Of a stretch of DNA of 64,000 nucleotides, positions 1-10,953 are shown piece by piece. The first letter of the stretch is position 1. The number at the start of each line of letters is the position of its first letter. The DNA is from Hysterangium stoloniferum (taxonomy: Eukaryota > Basidiomycota > Agaricomycetes > Hysterangiales > Hysterangiaceae): NCBI GenBank assembly GCA_015178975.1, contig WHVD01000039.1, positions 434,001-498,000 on the forward strand, read 5' to 3'. A model generated the notes under the pieces. It ran no database searches and was not told the DNA's origin. It saw nothing but the letters and a program-made list of their open reading frames with translations. The position numbers and the translations under genes are program-made.

Positions 1-1
1 C

Positions 2-475
2 AAAGCAAATCCTCCATAAATCGCAAGAAATACAATACCAAACAGTCACAGAAAGATATCTCTGAAGACTCTCATATCTACTGCAAAAGCTTCAAAAGAC
101 AAACATGGCTTCTCCAAGAGTACCCTTGGCTCTTATGAAAGAGCCCTCTGCCAAACCAGAAAATGGTTGCAGGAGCAACTTAAAGCTGAAGCCTCTTTTG
201 AGTGTCCACCTGGTTGTCCAGATATTATCAAACCATCAGAAAGCTGGAATTTGGAAGAACTTAGATACACTTTTGACCAGAAACAAAATGGAGCATCACC
301 AGCAGCTTTAACACTATTCATTGCAACAAGATGTTTTACAAAAGGATTTAATGGAAAAGAATTTAAGAAAGGAATTGCAGAAAAAACATATTCAGCATGG
401 AAGAAGTTCTGGGACAATTTGTTTGTGCTCCTTGGCTTTCCTTTCTTGGAAATGTTTTTGTTAAAGTTAAGGTAG
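2..475 (+). pseudogene. Crypton-like tyrosine recombinase fragment
   Basis: One frame reads as the N-terminal core-binding half of a fungal tyrosine recombinase: a helix with SYERAL and RKWLQ, a cysteine pair (FECPPGCP), a segment of the type SPAAL-TLFIATR, then GIAEKTYSAWKKFWD. This pattern is typical of Crypton-type DNA transposons, whose recombinase binds DNA with this region. The catalytic half (R..HxxR..Y) is not present downstream, and the frame has a stop near its start, so it is a truncated remnant. The best in-frame ATG is at 167, but homology-like sequence extends upstream of it. The assignment rests on pattern recognition only and could be wrong. Confidence 0.38.
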
Positions 476-865
476 GCAAGACATGATCTGGTCTTCATCA
501 TGTGATAATATTGTGACAAGTGTGATGGATTTGGCAGAGAAAATGTGTACTTACATATGGTTTGATGCCACTGCTCCCCAGTACCACAGGAGCAAATCCC
601 GTAAATGTGAAGAAATAAGTTACATTAAAACTCCAATTAGAATTCTCCTTTTCATCTTCACAGCTCTAAATTACCATATTTTGGGGAAATATTTTTTGTG
701 TGTCATGAATTTTAGAACACATTCTGAGATTGAAAATTTAGACCCCAGCTGTTACAGCTGTTCTGAGTACTTAAGGTGGAGTTCAAAATTTAAAAAAAAT
801 CCTGCCACAGACAAATTGTACCATATCTCCAGAATGAGTGGCAATTAAGACATATAACATGCTAC

Positions 866-1112
866 TGTTGGAATATGAGCCTTACATAAGCTCATAACAC
901 ATATCCCTTTGTTCTTTGTTTTTTTTTTGTTTCCTTTGTTCCATCCCTTTTGTTGCCCTGTTTAGTATTCTATTGTTTAGCAGACATAAAGTAGCCTAGT
1001 GTTCATGCATTTACTCATTCCTTTGCCTAATCTTACTACAAGATATACACACAAATGAAATTTATATACTGCTCTTATAGTTCATTCGGAGCTTCTATAT
1101 TTTATTTTAACA
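866..1112. mobile_element. Short solo LTR (family O)
   Basis: The 247-bp segment begins TGTTGG and ends TAACA and interrupts the left arm of palindrome Q. It is flanked by GCTAC at 861-865 and GCTAT at 1113-1117, a near-perfect 5-bp target duplication. No coding capacity was seen. Confidence 0.5.
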
Positions 1113-2128
1113 GCTATGTGTATGATATTGTATGGATCTATATATATGTATATATTTGGCCTTATGACAGGCTATTTAATATTCAGTGAAATATCATTGC
1201 AATGGTTTCCCTTCATTCAATTCTCTCTATATTTGCATTTAAGCTGGTGGAATTAATACTATGTATTGTATCTAAACATAACCTGAGTTGTGAGACCTAA
1301 TGCTACTTTTGAACAAGTGTGCATACAGTAAGTGGCACAATTTGTTCAAAGGGTGGTATTAAGTCTCACAGCTCAGGGTATATTCATACATAATATATAG
1401 TATTAGTCCCACCAGCCTATATGCAAATTGAGGAAGAATTGACTGAAGGGGAGGTATTGCAATGATATTTCACTGAATATTAAATAGCCTGTCATAAGGC
1501 CAAATACATACATACATATCTAGATCTATACAATATCATACACATAACATGTTGTGAGGTATCAGTATTATCTCATGAAATTTTCTTAATTTTCTTTAAA
1601 TTTATTAGTATTTTTTTGAATTTATTGTATCTTTATTTTATATTTTTATTGTGAAATCTAAGACTTAGTTCCTTTTAACTTCACATAATAATAGCATATA
1701 GCTCATATAATGCTATTATATCTTATGTAATTTATTATAATTTTTTAACTAATTTTTTATCTTTTATTTACTTAGTTATTGCTTCCTGGCACATTGCCTT
1801 GCTCCTATGTGCACATTTTTGGTGTCATGTGACCTGTTACTTAAGCCAACTTCAAAGGTTCAAGTCACTGGCATTTACTTCCATCCCAGATCTTGGCCTC
1901 TGAACCTTCAAGTTCAGGCTTAGATTGGAACCCTTGTCTCAGACATGGGAGTCATAGGATAGAAAATGTCAGGGCAATATATATAATATATATTTTTGCC
2001 ATTTATTTTTTGATTTTAGTTTATTTCATTATATCTACATGTAGCAGTGCAGGCATGGCACAAGAATGATTATGTAATCACACCACCACCACTGCCATTG
2101 AAAGCAGTCATGCCATCACAATGCACAG

Positions 2129-2310
2129 ATACACTGTGCAGTGACAATGTGCATGCACTGTGCAGCTGCAATATGCACACACTGCGCAGCTGCAATTTGT
2201 GCACACTACACAGTCACAATATGCATGCACTATGCAGTCGCAATGTGCACACACTGTGCAGACCCAAAGTGTGCACACTGCACAGTCACAATGTGTGTGC
2301 ACAGTGCAGC
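2129..2310. repeat. Degenerate tandem repeat, about 24 bp x 7
   Basis: About seven imperfect units alternate CACTGTGCAG and CAATGTGCACACA-like blocks. They generate long but meaningless Cys/His-rich frames on both strands. It lies in the material interrupting LTR X1. Confidence 0.7.
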
Positions 2311-2511
2311 AGCATTATGGCATCCTCACGTCAGTGCCAATGCAAGGGCTGCCACCACCACCTACACCCCAATGCCCATGGGGCCTCCTTGTGTACCGGC
2401 ACTGCAAATGCAGTCGGCACCTATGCAAGTGCTGGTGTGCTGCACAGGCTTACACAGTGCCGAGTGGGCTTACATAAGCACTGAGGCATGGCTATGTACT
2501 GTAGGGTGTAC

Positions 2512-3076
2512 TGTTACGACCCATTCCCGGATGTTTCAATATCCGACTTCCGATCTCTGACTTCCAACTTCTGACCTCCGACTACGGAACATCATAGTTA
2601 CCGTATCATCCGCATTCTTCCCTTGTTCCACATTTGGTAATTTGTCCGTTGACAAGTATTCACTCGTTTGTTTGTTGTATTCCCGTTTCGGAATATTGTC
2701 TCCCTAATATGTCTTATTGTATTTCCATTTTAAGAACACTTCCGTTTCCGTCTTATTATGGTCTTAGTTTGTAGTACAATAACGAGTAGACTTATATTAG
2801 TTTCCGCGAATTTGTACTTTACTTTAGATCTGATATCAACTTAGTTTCTTATTCCTCCTCCCGTCTTTCTGTACACTTGATATTTGGAACTCTTCGGAAC
2901 TCTGAATATCCATATCTTCCGTCGTAAGTTTTACTTCTGAAATTAAGGACATTGAGCATTTGCGTAGAGGTGCAGCACATAAGCTGAAGCCGACGTCCTG
3001 ACCCTATCCACGAGTTTCTGACTTCCCAGTGACTTTCCGATAGTTCCGGAATAAGTTCCCGACACGGCACTTAACA
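2512..3076 (-). mobile_element. Solo LTR, family L, copy 1
   Basis: Read on the minus strand it begins TGTTAAGTGC and ends GGTCGTAACA, matching the LTR at 16592-17094 along its length. It carries the shared hairpin block (CTTCAGCTTATGTGCTG in sense) at about 2969-2999. A target duplication is not evident here. This copy keeps more CpG sites than the 16.6-kb copy. Confidence 0.7.
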
Positions 3077-4078
3077 GGAAGATCCACCCCGAGATCCGGA
3101 ACTTAACAATAAGGAGGACCAGAAATCTGCAATAAAATAACTTATCACACACATATTTTACAGCACAGGTTAGAAGCTTATTTCATCATCCTAAGGACAA
3201 TAATAACCTTAGTCTGATATACTAACTGCAAGCACCTACACTTGCAGAATTTTGAACTCTTTGTCAGCACTCTTGAACTTAGCTAATCATCTAAGTTCCA
3301 TCAGCCTCACAGCTACCCCTTAGGCTTATTAAATACATAATAAACCTAATAAGTATCCTTACTGAAATCCCTGCCAACACTTAGATTATTCAAGGCCCAT
3401 ACCTAAGTTTATTGAATTTATCAAGTACAAGCACTCAATTAATCTGATACAAATTATTGTCTCTGTTAATAAATTATTTAACACCTTGTTAAATATCTAT
3501 TAATAATTTCAAATAAGCATCCAAAAAACTGAAGCTTTATATCAAGTCTCTGCCAAATTACTGTGCATGTATTCAGCTTCCAGCCCCTATTCTCAAGGAA
3601 TAGCTGTTTATTTGCTAAAAGAGTCATACACAGTTCTATTGAACCTTTCAATACTCAAAATAAGCATTGATTTTAGTTGTTTAAGCTTAATAGTGCAACT
3701 AATTAATCTATCAGTATTTAAATTACTGGACCTTTGCTTGTTTTATTGTTGAAGCTCTGTGACACTATAGCATTTATTGAGCTATCTGAGAGAAACCCCT
3801 AAATACATTACACATGTTATTATGTCTTAATTGCCACTCATTTTGGAGATATGGCACAATTTGTCTGTGGTGGGATTTTTTTAAATTTTGAACTCTGCCT
3901 TAGGTATTCAGAACAGCTATAACACCCTGGAGGCACCCTAAGATTTTGGGAGTTGGAAACAGCTACACCAAGGCTGCTGGCCAAAAATGGTGTCAGGATA
4001 TAGAGAGTAGGCCTTCAGGATATCAAATTCTTAGGCCTGACAGTGAATATCTTTGAGGAAATGTTGGAACTGAAATCC

Positions 4079-5201
4079 TGTTAGAATTAAGGTGCAGGTA
4101 TGTATGTCTCAGTATGTTGTGGATGCGAACAAAAAATGTTAGTATTAGTAAGCAACTGTACAGTATTTACTTATTGAAGTACAAGTTTTATTAACAAGAC
4201 AAATGCAAGATTATTATACTTCAACACACTCCCATAATCAAAGCATAATGACATGCCTTGAAGTTCAGCAACTCCCAATCCAAAATGCCTCTGCTGAAGT
4301 CTCACATGATGTGTGCGATGGCATGCAAAACGTTGATTTGGCGATACGGGAATGAATGATAAAAGGTGTGCAAACTGAGTGATGCCTTACATGAATCAGG
4401 GCTTGCACAAACTGCCTCCAGGGTCCAAAACTGAAAATACAGTGAAAGACAAAGCAGCACAAAGGTGTGAATGTCTGGTGGTCTGACAATGAAAGCAAAA
4501 AAAGAGTGGCCTGCAGCAAAAATGCATAGCAGCAAAACCATGTGGTGGTCTGAAGTTTGAAAATATTTCACATGAAACAACTATAATTCTCCTTCCGAGA
4601 AATGTCTTCAATCCACTGGAGGATAAGCAAGGCGATATCAATATGGAATAATGAACAATGAAGGAAATGGAAAATGTGGCTGTAAAATAAAATTAAAAAA
4701 GCCTAGTGCCAGACCATAAATTCAGTGCACTCCCGGTGGTTCAAAACACACCAAACAGTCTAAAATAGACCAAACAGATCCTGTGGAGCCCTTCCCACGA
4801 GAATTGATGAACTGCAGAGTCAAAGGTATTGCCCCAGAGCCCTTCCTGTGTGAATACTGCGACTTCTAAGCCCTTTAATACGGCCACCTACTCCTGCAAG
4901 TTCACTGTATCGCCCTGGAGCCCTTCCTGTGCGAATACTGCAGCTTCTATGCCCTTCTATATGGCTGCCTAAAAGGATATGATGAGTCACTACTCAAAGG
5001 AACGAAAATGCATGGCAACAAATCTGAATGATAAGTCTGCAGGGCCCATAACCTGTTAAAATTAAGGTGCAGGTATGCATCAGTATGTCGTGGACACAAA
5101 CAAAAAATGTTAGTATTAGTAAGCAACTGTACAGTATTTACTTATTGAAGTACAAGTTTTATTAACAAGACAAATGCAAGATTATTATACATACTTCAAC
5201 A
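4079..5201 (+). mobile_element. TRIM-like miniature LTR retroelement
   Basis: Two direct terminal repeats of 148 bp (4079-4226 and 5054-5201), both TGTTA...CAACA, flank an 827-bp non-coding interior. The 5-bp duplication AATCC sits at 4074-4078 and 5202-5206. It occurs once at the matching place in the parent gene (about 10067-10071), so the insertion is certain. The two LTRs are nearly identical, implying a recent insertion. With no coding capacity it must have been moved by a partner. The interior holds two related blocks of about 80 bp (about 4840-4970). Confidence 0.87.
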
Positions 5202-5222
5202 AATCCAGGCTTTTGAGATCCA

Positions 5223-5816
5223 GGAGGATAACCCAAAACTTTAAAAGTTATTTATCCACTAAAGTATATATATTTATATTGTTTGTTGTAAAATTAATAT
5301 TTAAGCAAATTCAGTCTATCAGATGACATTCTGGAGAATAAGGAAATATTTATATTTATCCTATATTTGACAAAAGTTAGTCAAACAAACATATATAGAT
5401 TATCCTTTTGGGGATAAATTCCACAACATGGATTGGTTGGCCAGATAGTTCTGGTTAACTTTCTAAACCAAATAAATTTAAATTATATGAACTATATTTG
5501 AAATTTTGCATAATATACTAGAGAATACATTTTACCCCAAATATTAAGTCATAACCCAAATAATTTTGGTTAACTATAATGTTTGTGGACATTTTAAAAG
5601 TCACAGGGATACTAGAGAATGCATTTTATCCCAAAGATTAGGTAACAACCTAGATAATCTTGTATAACCATGACATTTGTGCATATTTTAAGGGAGTGAA
5701 CAAGTCTTAAAGATGAAGTTTTGGGGCAATGAAATGCCAGAGGAAGTAGTCTCACTTAAAAATATGAAGAGTTTTTCATAAAATTTTGTATATTCAATGA
5801 AGTGTGACCATCCTCC
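5223..5816. mobile_element. MITE family A, copy 1
   Basis: A 594-bp AT-rich element with ends GGAGGATA...TATCCTCC-like (right end CATCCTCC) and the 3-bp duplication CCA on both sides, which is single in the uninterrupted gene. Copy 2 is at 20466-21084. It is non-coding and presumably mobilised by a transposase elsewhere. The 3-bp duplication fits the CACTA or a related superfamily. Confidence 0.85.
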
Positions 5817-5879
5817 CCAAAACAATTGATGGGAATTGCCCTGCAAGTGTGATGACCCCATTCGCACATCATCAAGGTA

Positions 5880-6110
5880 TGTCTTGATATTTCACTGAAT
5901 ATCAAATAGCGTGTCATAAGGCCAAATATATACATACATATATAGATTCATACAATATCATACACATAACAGGTTATTATGTCTTAATTGCCACTCATTC
6001 TGGAGATATGGCACAATTTGTCTGTGGCAGGATTTTTTTTTTAATTTTGAACTCCACCTTAGGTACTCAGAACAGCTGTAACTCAGATATTTTAAGCCTT
6101 TTGGTGTTAA
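5880..6110. repeat. Partial copy of palindromic repeat Q
   Basis: It matches the right arm of repeat Q (1465-1550 joined to 3818-3920) without the LTR X1 insertion, and so shows the empty site of that insertion (CATACACATAAC followed by TTATTATGTC). Confidence 0.6.
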
Positions 6111-6244
6111 AATTCACTAATCACTTAAATTTGAGATAGTGCAGGATAGTGCAGGATCATTCCTTGGAAACTGCTGTGAACCTGCCCAAACACCCACTCT
6201 AACCCCTTCATTGTGTCCTAAAACACCATCAGTCACACTCATAT

Positions 6245-6834
6245 GGCACATTTTTTATTGAACAAAAAAAATTGAATGAATGAATAGATCTATTTAAAAT
6301 GCACAATAATTCCCTTGAATTTCTTTTAGATCATTTTGACAAAGTCAGCAATGTAATTTTTTAATGCATGGAAAGTAAAATAGTGATCAAATAGATAGAT
6401 GTACATCTGCCTAAACTAGTTGATGACAGTTTCCCAATCTCCTTTTAAGTTGAATGCAAAGCCTAGAAATGTAAAAATTCAAACCTCAGCAGCCATTTCT
6501 CTTGTAGAATTAAATTCATACACAGGCCACTGTTCTTAGACAATTCTTAAATTTATTCAAATCTCACAATGGATGAGACTCATAGTTGGCTACATCACCA
6601 GTTTCACTGGAAATAATTTTGAATTTAATTCAGCTTTCATGTAGCATTTATCATACATATAGTTGTACAAAATGGGGTGGCTTATATTCTTCAACACTTG
6701 CTTAAGGCAATAGACTGTTTGATGAAACTTATTTGATATGTTGGGCCTGTATTGCACTTCAAATATTATATACATAACATGGGTAGTCGGCTTTTTAATA
6801 GTAAAGAAATGGTCTAGCAGCCATCTTTGTACTA
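6245..6834. repeat. Repeat P, copy 1
   Basis: This segment beginning GGCACATTTTTTATTG is repeated at 51795-53122, where a solo LTR interrupts it. Both copies contain the same 61-codon open stretch on the minus strand (6590-6775), which matches no family I recognise. In both copies a Tc1 element is inserted at the same TA, so a segment containing both was duplicated. Confidence 0.65.
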
Positions 6835-8372
6835 CAGTGGCTCAAAAAACTGTCCCAATGTTTTCTCATTTTTGAAAGGTTATGTTGGTATGGACCACTG
6901 ACATAAGCAGAAAATCTAAGTAAATTATCAAAGGTACTATAAGATCATGCCTTGAAGGTGAGCCTTGGTTCATGTGATTTGAATCAAAACCCATTGAATA
7001 ATAAATAAAACAAAACAGCTACTTATTGGGACAGTTTTTTAACTCTTTATTTTTTGACCTGCATTCCTACTGTTATACACCAGTACAAGGCAGAGAGAGG
7101 CCGTGGCAACAATAAAACATGTCACATGACTTTATTTGTATTTGTTTGACAGGTTTAAAGTGGTTCAATACATCCTGACTTCTTACCACCATCATGAGAT
7201 CTATTTTAATACTCAATGCTCTTCTATTGTCTCTCTCCTCAATGAAGGCTATTCCTATCACCAAATCCAGGAAATAACTGGTTTAGGCAAGAGTACTGTG
7301 AATAGGATTAGTAGAGAAGTGGATGGGAACAAGAAGAACAATCCTGGGTCCTTCCAAGCTTTCTGGTTGTGACAAAACAGTCAATAATCCATCAAATCAG
7401 CTCTGGACAGCTTGATAATGCAGTTCAGGCTACCCAATTCATTAATTCTATCATCTCCAACCCTGTCACTCCCCAAACAGTCAGAAATATACTGAAGTAG
7501 AATGGTTTTTACTCTGCAACAAAGCAAAAGCGACCATTGCTCAAAGCTATTCATCATCAGAAGTGGCTCAAATTTGCCCAATATCATGAAAATTGGACTG
7601 TGGAGGACTGGAAGAGGGTGTTATGGTCAGATGAGACCAAGATCAACAGGATTGGGGCAGATGGAAAGTCATATGTGTGGAAACAAAGAGGAGAACCAGT
7701 GTCTGACAGGACTACAACACCAACAGTCAAACACAGAGGAGGAAATAACCTCATGGTATGGGGTTGTATGGGTTGGACTGAGGTGGGAAAGCTCATAGAA
7801 GTGCAGGGGAGGATGGATGCTGAACAATACTTTTGGAGCTGGAGTAGTGGAAAGTTTTGAAAAGTTGGAAATGGAGGAGGCCAACTGTTACTTTCAGCAG
7901 GACAATCATCCTAAACATACATACATCTCAGCAGGCAACAACATGGTTTGAGGACAAGGAAATTCAAGTACAGTACTATCCTGGCCTCCCCAATCCCCTG
8001 ATTTTAACCCCATAGAACATCTTTGGGAACACCTCAAACGCCAACTCCAAAAATATAACACATTACCCAAGTGCCAAGATCTAATAGAAAGTATGCCTAG
8101 AAGGATCAGGGCAGTTATAAAGGAAAAAGGGGGGCATACAAAGTACTAGAAAGTAAAATAATCATAAGTCAAAAAACTGTCCCAATGAGTAGCTGTTTTG
8201 TTTTATTTATTATTCAATGGGTTTTGATTCAAATTGCATGAACCAAGGCTTGCCTTCAAGCCATGATCCTATAGTACCTTTGATAATGTACCTAGATTTT
8301 CTGCTGATGTCAGTAATCCATGCCCAACCTTTCAAAAATGAGAAAACATTGGGACAGTTTTTTGAGCCACTG
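6835..8372 (+). mobile_element. Tc1/mariner (DD34E type) element A, inactive
   Basis: The element is 1538 bp with TA on both sides (6833-6834, 8373-8374). TIRs of about 200 bp start CAGTGGCTCAAAAAACTGTC. A second copy of AAAAAACTGTCCCAAT lies at the inner end of each TIR (about 7030 and 8170), so the ends have the IR/DR layout known from Sleeping Beauty-like elements. The transposase is broken into several frames: an HTH region (about 7200-7320, GYSYHQIQEITGLGKSTVNR), the first catalytic Asp in LWSDETKI (about 7620), the second in QQDNHPKH (about 7900), and PIEHLWEHL (about 8010). Frame changes near 7370, 7850 and 7980 prevent a complete protein. Confidence 0.9.
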
Positions 8373-8374
8373 TA

Positions 8375-9343
8375 TCAAAACGTCACAAGGTCAATCTTCA
8401 AAAATTGTTGGATTGGATCTGCATACTTGTTCAAACCTGTGCCCAGAAGATAATTGGCTCCTAATCCATTCATCCTAGATTTCCCTTTAATAATTATTTG
8501 CATTGTCTCAGACCTCTGTGAGCCTTTGGGCATTTATTGGGCATTTATTTTTGTCCTTGATAATGCTTGTATGCTTCATCATAGATACTCTACTTTAGTC
8601 TGTTCACTTCTACTTAGACTGCCTTCAGGCCCACTGGACCCTGTATTAGTGTCCCAATATGGCAAATTGGTCCCCAACTTTTATCATTATTAAGATCTCT
8701 CCTGCCTGCATACAGAATTTCGGTGCGTTTGAAAGTTACTGCTCCATAGAGTACCGGAAGACTGTTGAATGGGCAATAACGGAATGTGAGCAGTTAGCCA
8801 GAACGACTTCGCCACGTATGGATACTTACTCAGTACATTTACTATCTTTTGCTGTTTTTCATGTACAATACACTATGTAAAGGAGCCATGACAATGGAAA
8901 AGCTGGGGAAATACATTTATACCACACAAAAGACCCACAAATACAAAGAAAAATTCAGTCCCAAACACTACATATCTCAGAGGGTTCCTGAGCGTCTTGC
9001 AGCAGCCTTTCTGACGCATAAAATTAGCCTTTTAGGCATGTTTATATAATGGCGGCGGAATTAGGCAGACAAATACTTGCACAGGAAGATAGCTCAATTC
9101 AAGGATGGATCGTAGAAATGAAAACGTGTAATGGAGAAAAGGAATCAACAAATGCAGCAATCATTGTGGCCTGTGGCAGGAAAATGAGACTAGGATCATG
9201 GTGACCTGTGGCAGAAAAACGAGACGAGGATCATGGTGGATATGTGTAAATGACAATCACGGGGGTTCGTTCATTAGAACATCCGAATCCGCTGTTTGAT
9301 CTACCGGATACATCTCATTGGCCTGTCACCGCATTGACATTTA
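8375..9343. other. No recognisable gene; short tandem duplication
   Basis: No family was recognised. A 35-36-bp unit around GGATCATGGTG is repeated twice at about 9165-9237. A frame near 8700-8880 looks coding-like (AFESYCSIEYRKTVEW) but is short and unsupported. Confidence 0.4.
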
Positions 9344-10953
9344 TCAATACATAAGGACAACAAGGTAGTAATCACTATTCACCTCGTTCATATTAAACTC
9401 AAATTGTTGCTGCTCGTTTTCCTCAAATTCACCGAGTGGCAGCTCACATGCGTAAACGTACGTATCCTTCCATCGGCCTGTCAGGACCTGGCGATCCCGG
9501 GCGGATTCCGCTCCGCGCATGTTTGGGCCTACTATAACCAGGCGCCACTCGACATCGCGTTTGTGATTCATGATTTTGGAAACCTCGTTGAGGCCCTTGG
9601 TCGCAGAGCTATGAGAAGCACTTATGGTGAACTGTAGTGCCCAAACAATGTTGTTGGAGCGAATGAGAGCATCAACACCTTTGAAATTGGGCTCCCGAGG
9701 TCGCCAGTAGAAGTTGAACGGCGACTGGATGGTTTGCAGCGCAGTCGTACCTGATATCACCCTACTGGGGGTGGGAATTGGGTGCGGGTTTGGGTCACCG
9801 GGCAGATATCCTTGAAGTGATGCGGGATTCGGACCAGAAAAGCGGACGCGGGCGTAACTTTCAAAGACCCATCCCGCGGCGCTGCGCAGAGACGGATGAC
9901 CGCTGAGCAACGCGAAGAAACTGTGTTGTTGGGCTGCCGTCTGCGCAGAAACGGCTACGCCAAGGGTGCTGGCCAAAAATGGCGTCGGGATATACAGAGT
10001 AGGCCTTCGGGATATCAAATTCTTAGGCCTGACAGTGAATATCATTGAGGAAATGTTGGAACTGAAATCCAGGCTTTCGAGATCCAAAAAAATTGATGGG
10101 AATTGCCCTGCAAGTGTGACGGCCCCCGTTCGCACATCGTCAAGGTATGTCTCTTCTTCACTTGGCTCGATGAGAATGCTGACGATACTCCTGGGGTTCG
10201 GCCCATATTTCTCAGAGAGGGCCATACCAACCTCAACATCGAGCCCGGAGACAATGCTGGTCCAAATGTTAGAATGGAATAACATTGTAGATGAGATGAT
10301 ACCACGTACAACAATGTTCGAAGCTCCTCCAACGACCATATGTCCATAATGTACCTGCGAGCGGTAAGGCGCTTTACCCAATCCTTCCAACGACGAGAAG
10401 ACGGCGAGCTCGTGTGTATGACGTGTGCTCGTGGACTTTGGAAGGCGTTGCAAGGCTCAAGCTGTTGACCCCAGGAATCGGAAAGTGCCCAAGCGCCCTT
10501 TGGAATGTAATCGGCGGAAGATGCCTTCGTCGAATGCATACTTATGCCGTTCATGCTGAAGAGGACGAATTCATAGGAGTCGATCTGAAAAGCGACGGGT
10601 TCCTGCTCTTCGAGTCGACGGACCAAAAGGTACAACAAGAACAGCGTTTTTCCTATCGAGTTAGATTAGTTGATGCTTTAGGGGTGTACGATCCGAGCAC
10701 CGATTCCTGGTTGACCTGTGACTAGAAAAGCAGATCTGCGCCGTCCCACCTTGAGCGTATCCGCGAGAATGGTGTCGTAAGCGAGCCTATACTCTTCACG
10801 AATGAGGAGGATGTTAGCGGGACGAGAGTTTTGTGGGATGTCGACGAGTGTTAGGTCGACAGTCGAGTAGCTCTTTCCAGCTGCGGTGACGGTGTTGACC
10901 CTGTGTTGACCCCAAAAATGTTCGTGAAGGCGTTTAAAGGTTTCGCCAGACAT
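9344..10953 (-). CDS. Crinkler-like P-loop NTPase with C-terminal nuclease-like domain
   Basis: Three exons (10953-10701, 10652-10310, 10256-9344) with introns of 48 and 53 bp join in phase to an intact 502-aa frame; the start MSGETFKRL is the first ATG of the frame. The P-loop GQPGIGKT is cut by intron 1 after its Ile (residues about 80-90). A helical region with WSLEELRTLF follows (about 195), then a C-terminal part with FKGVDALI and WALQFTIS (about 385-415), resembling the D...QxT/ExK core of a restriction-endonuclease fold. This NTPase plus nuclease-like architecture is known from Crinkler/RHS-type proteins, common in Agaricomycetes and proposed to act on nucleic acid in the nucleus or in biological conflicts. 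No signal peptide was seen. The LTR of element K begins 55 bp upstream of the ATG. The family call is confident; activity and target are unknown. Confidence 0.87.

Larger units (their letters stand above)
1553..3812 (+). mobile_element. Solo LTR, family X, copy 1 (interrupted)
   Basis: The LTR begins TGTGAGG and ends ACATTACA, with a 5-bp duplication CATGT on both sides (1548-1552 and 3813-3817). It is interrupted between about 1985 and 3120 by a tandem-repeat region and solo LTR L1. Other copies are at 30322-32469 (minus, about 1.3 kb without its own insert) and, partly, near 15046-15455. The AT-rich body has no coding region. It is a fossil left by recombination between the LTRs of an LTR retroelement. 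Confidence 0.75.
715..3925. repeat. Large palindromic (foldback) repeat Q with two insertions
   Basis: Sequence at about 715-860 and 1113-1310 recurs reverse-complemented at about 1340-1552 and 3818-3920, making a palindrome centred near 1325. The left arm is split by a 247-bp solo LTR and the right arm by solo LTR X1. A further part copy lies at 5880-6110. No protein is evident, so this is a non-autonomous foldback or MITE-like repeat. Confidence 0.6.
3955..5885 (-). pseudogene. Fragment of the Crinkler-like gene, split by two insertions
   Basis: Blocks at about 3955-4078, 5202-5222 and 5817-5880 align in order with 9945-10155, part of the last exon of the Crinkler-like gene. The copy was split first by a mini-LTR element (4079-5201) and a MITE (5223-5816); each insertion has a clean target duplication that is present once in the parent gene. 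It is a short gene scrap embedded in repeats, not a functional gene. Confidence 0.75.

Noticed and set aside
2047-2560. Overlapping Cys/His-rich frames resembling metal-binding proteins
   Set aside because: All three + frames and one - frame are open because of the 24-bp tandem repeat.
7980-8110. A working Tc1 transposase in element A
   Set aside because: The catalytic motifs lie in different frames with no plausible introns between them.
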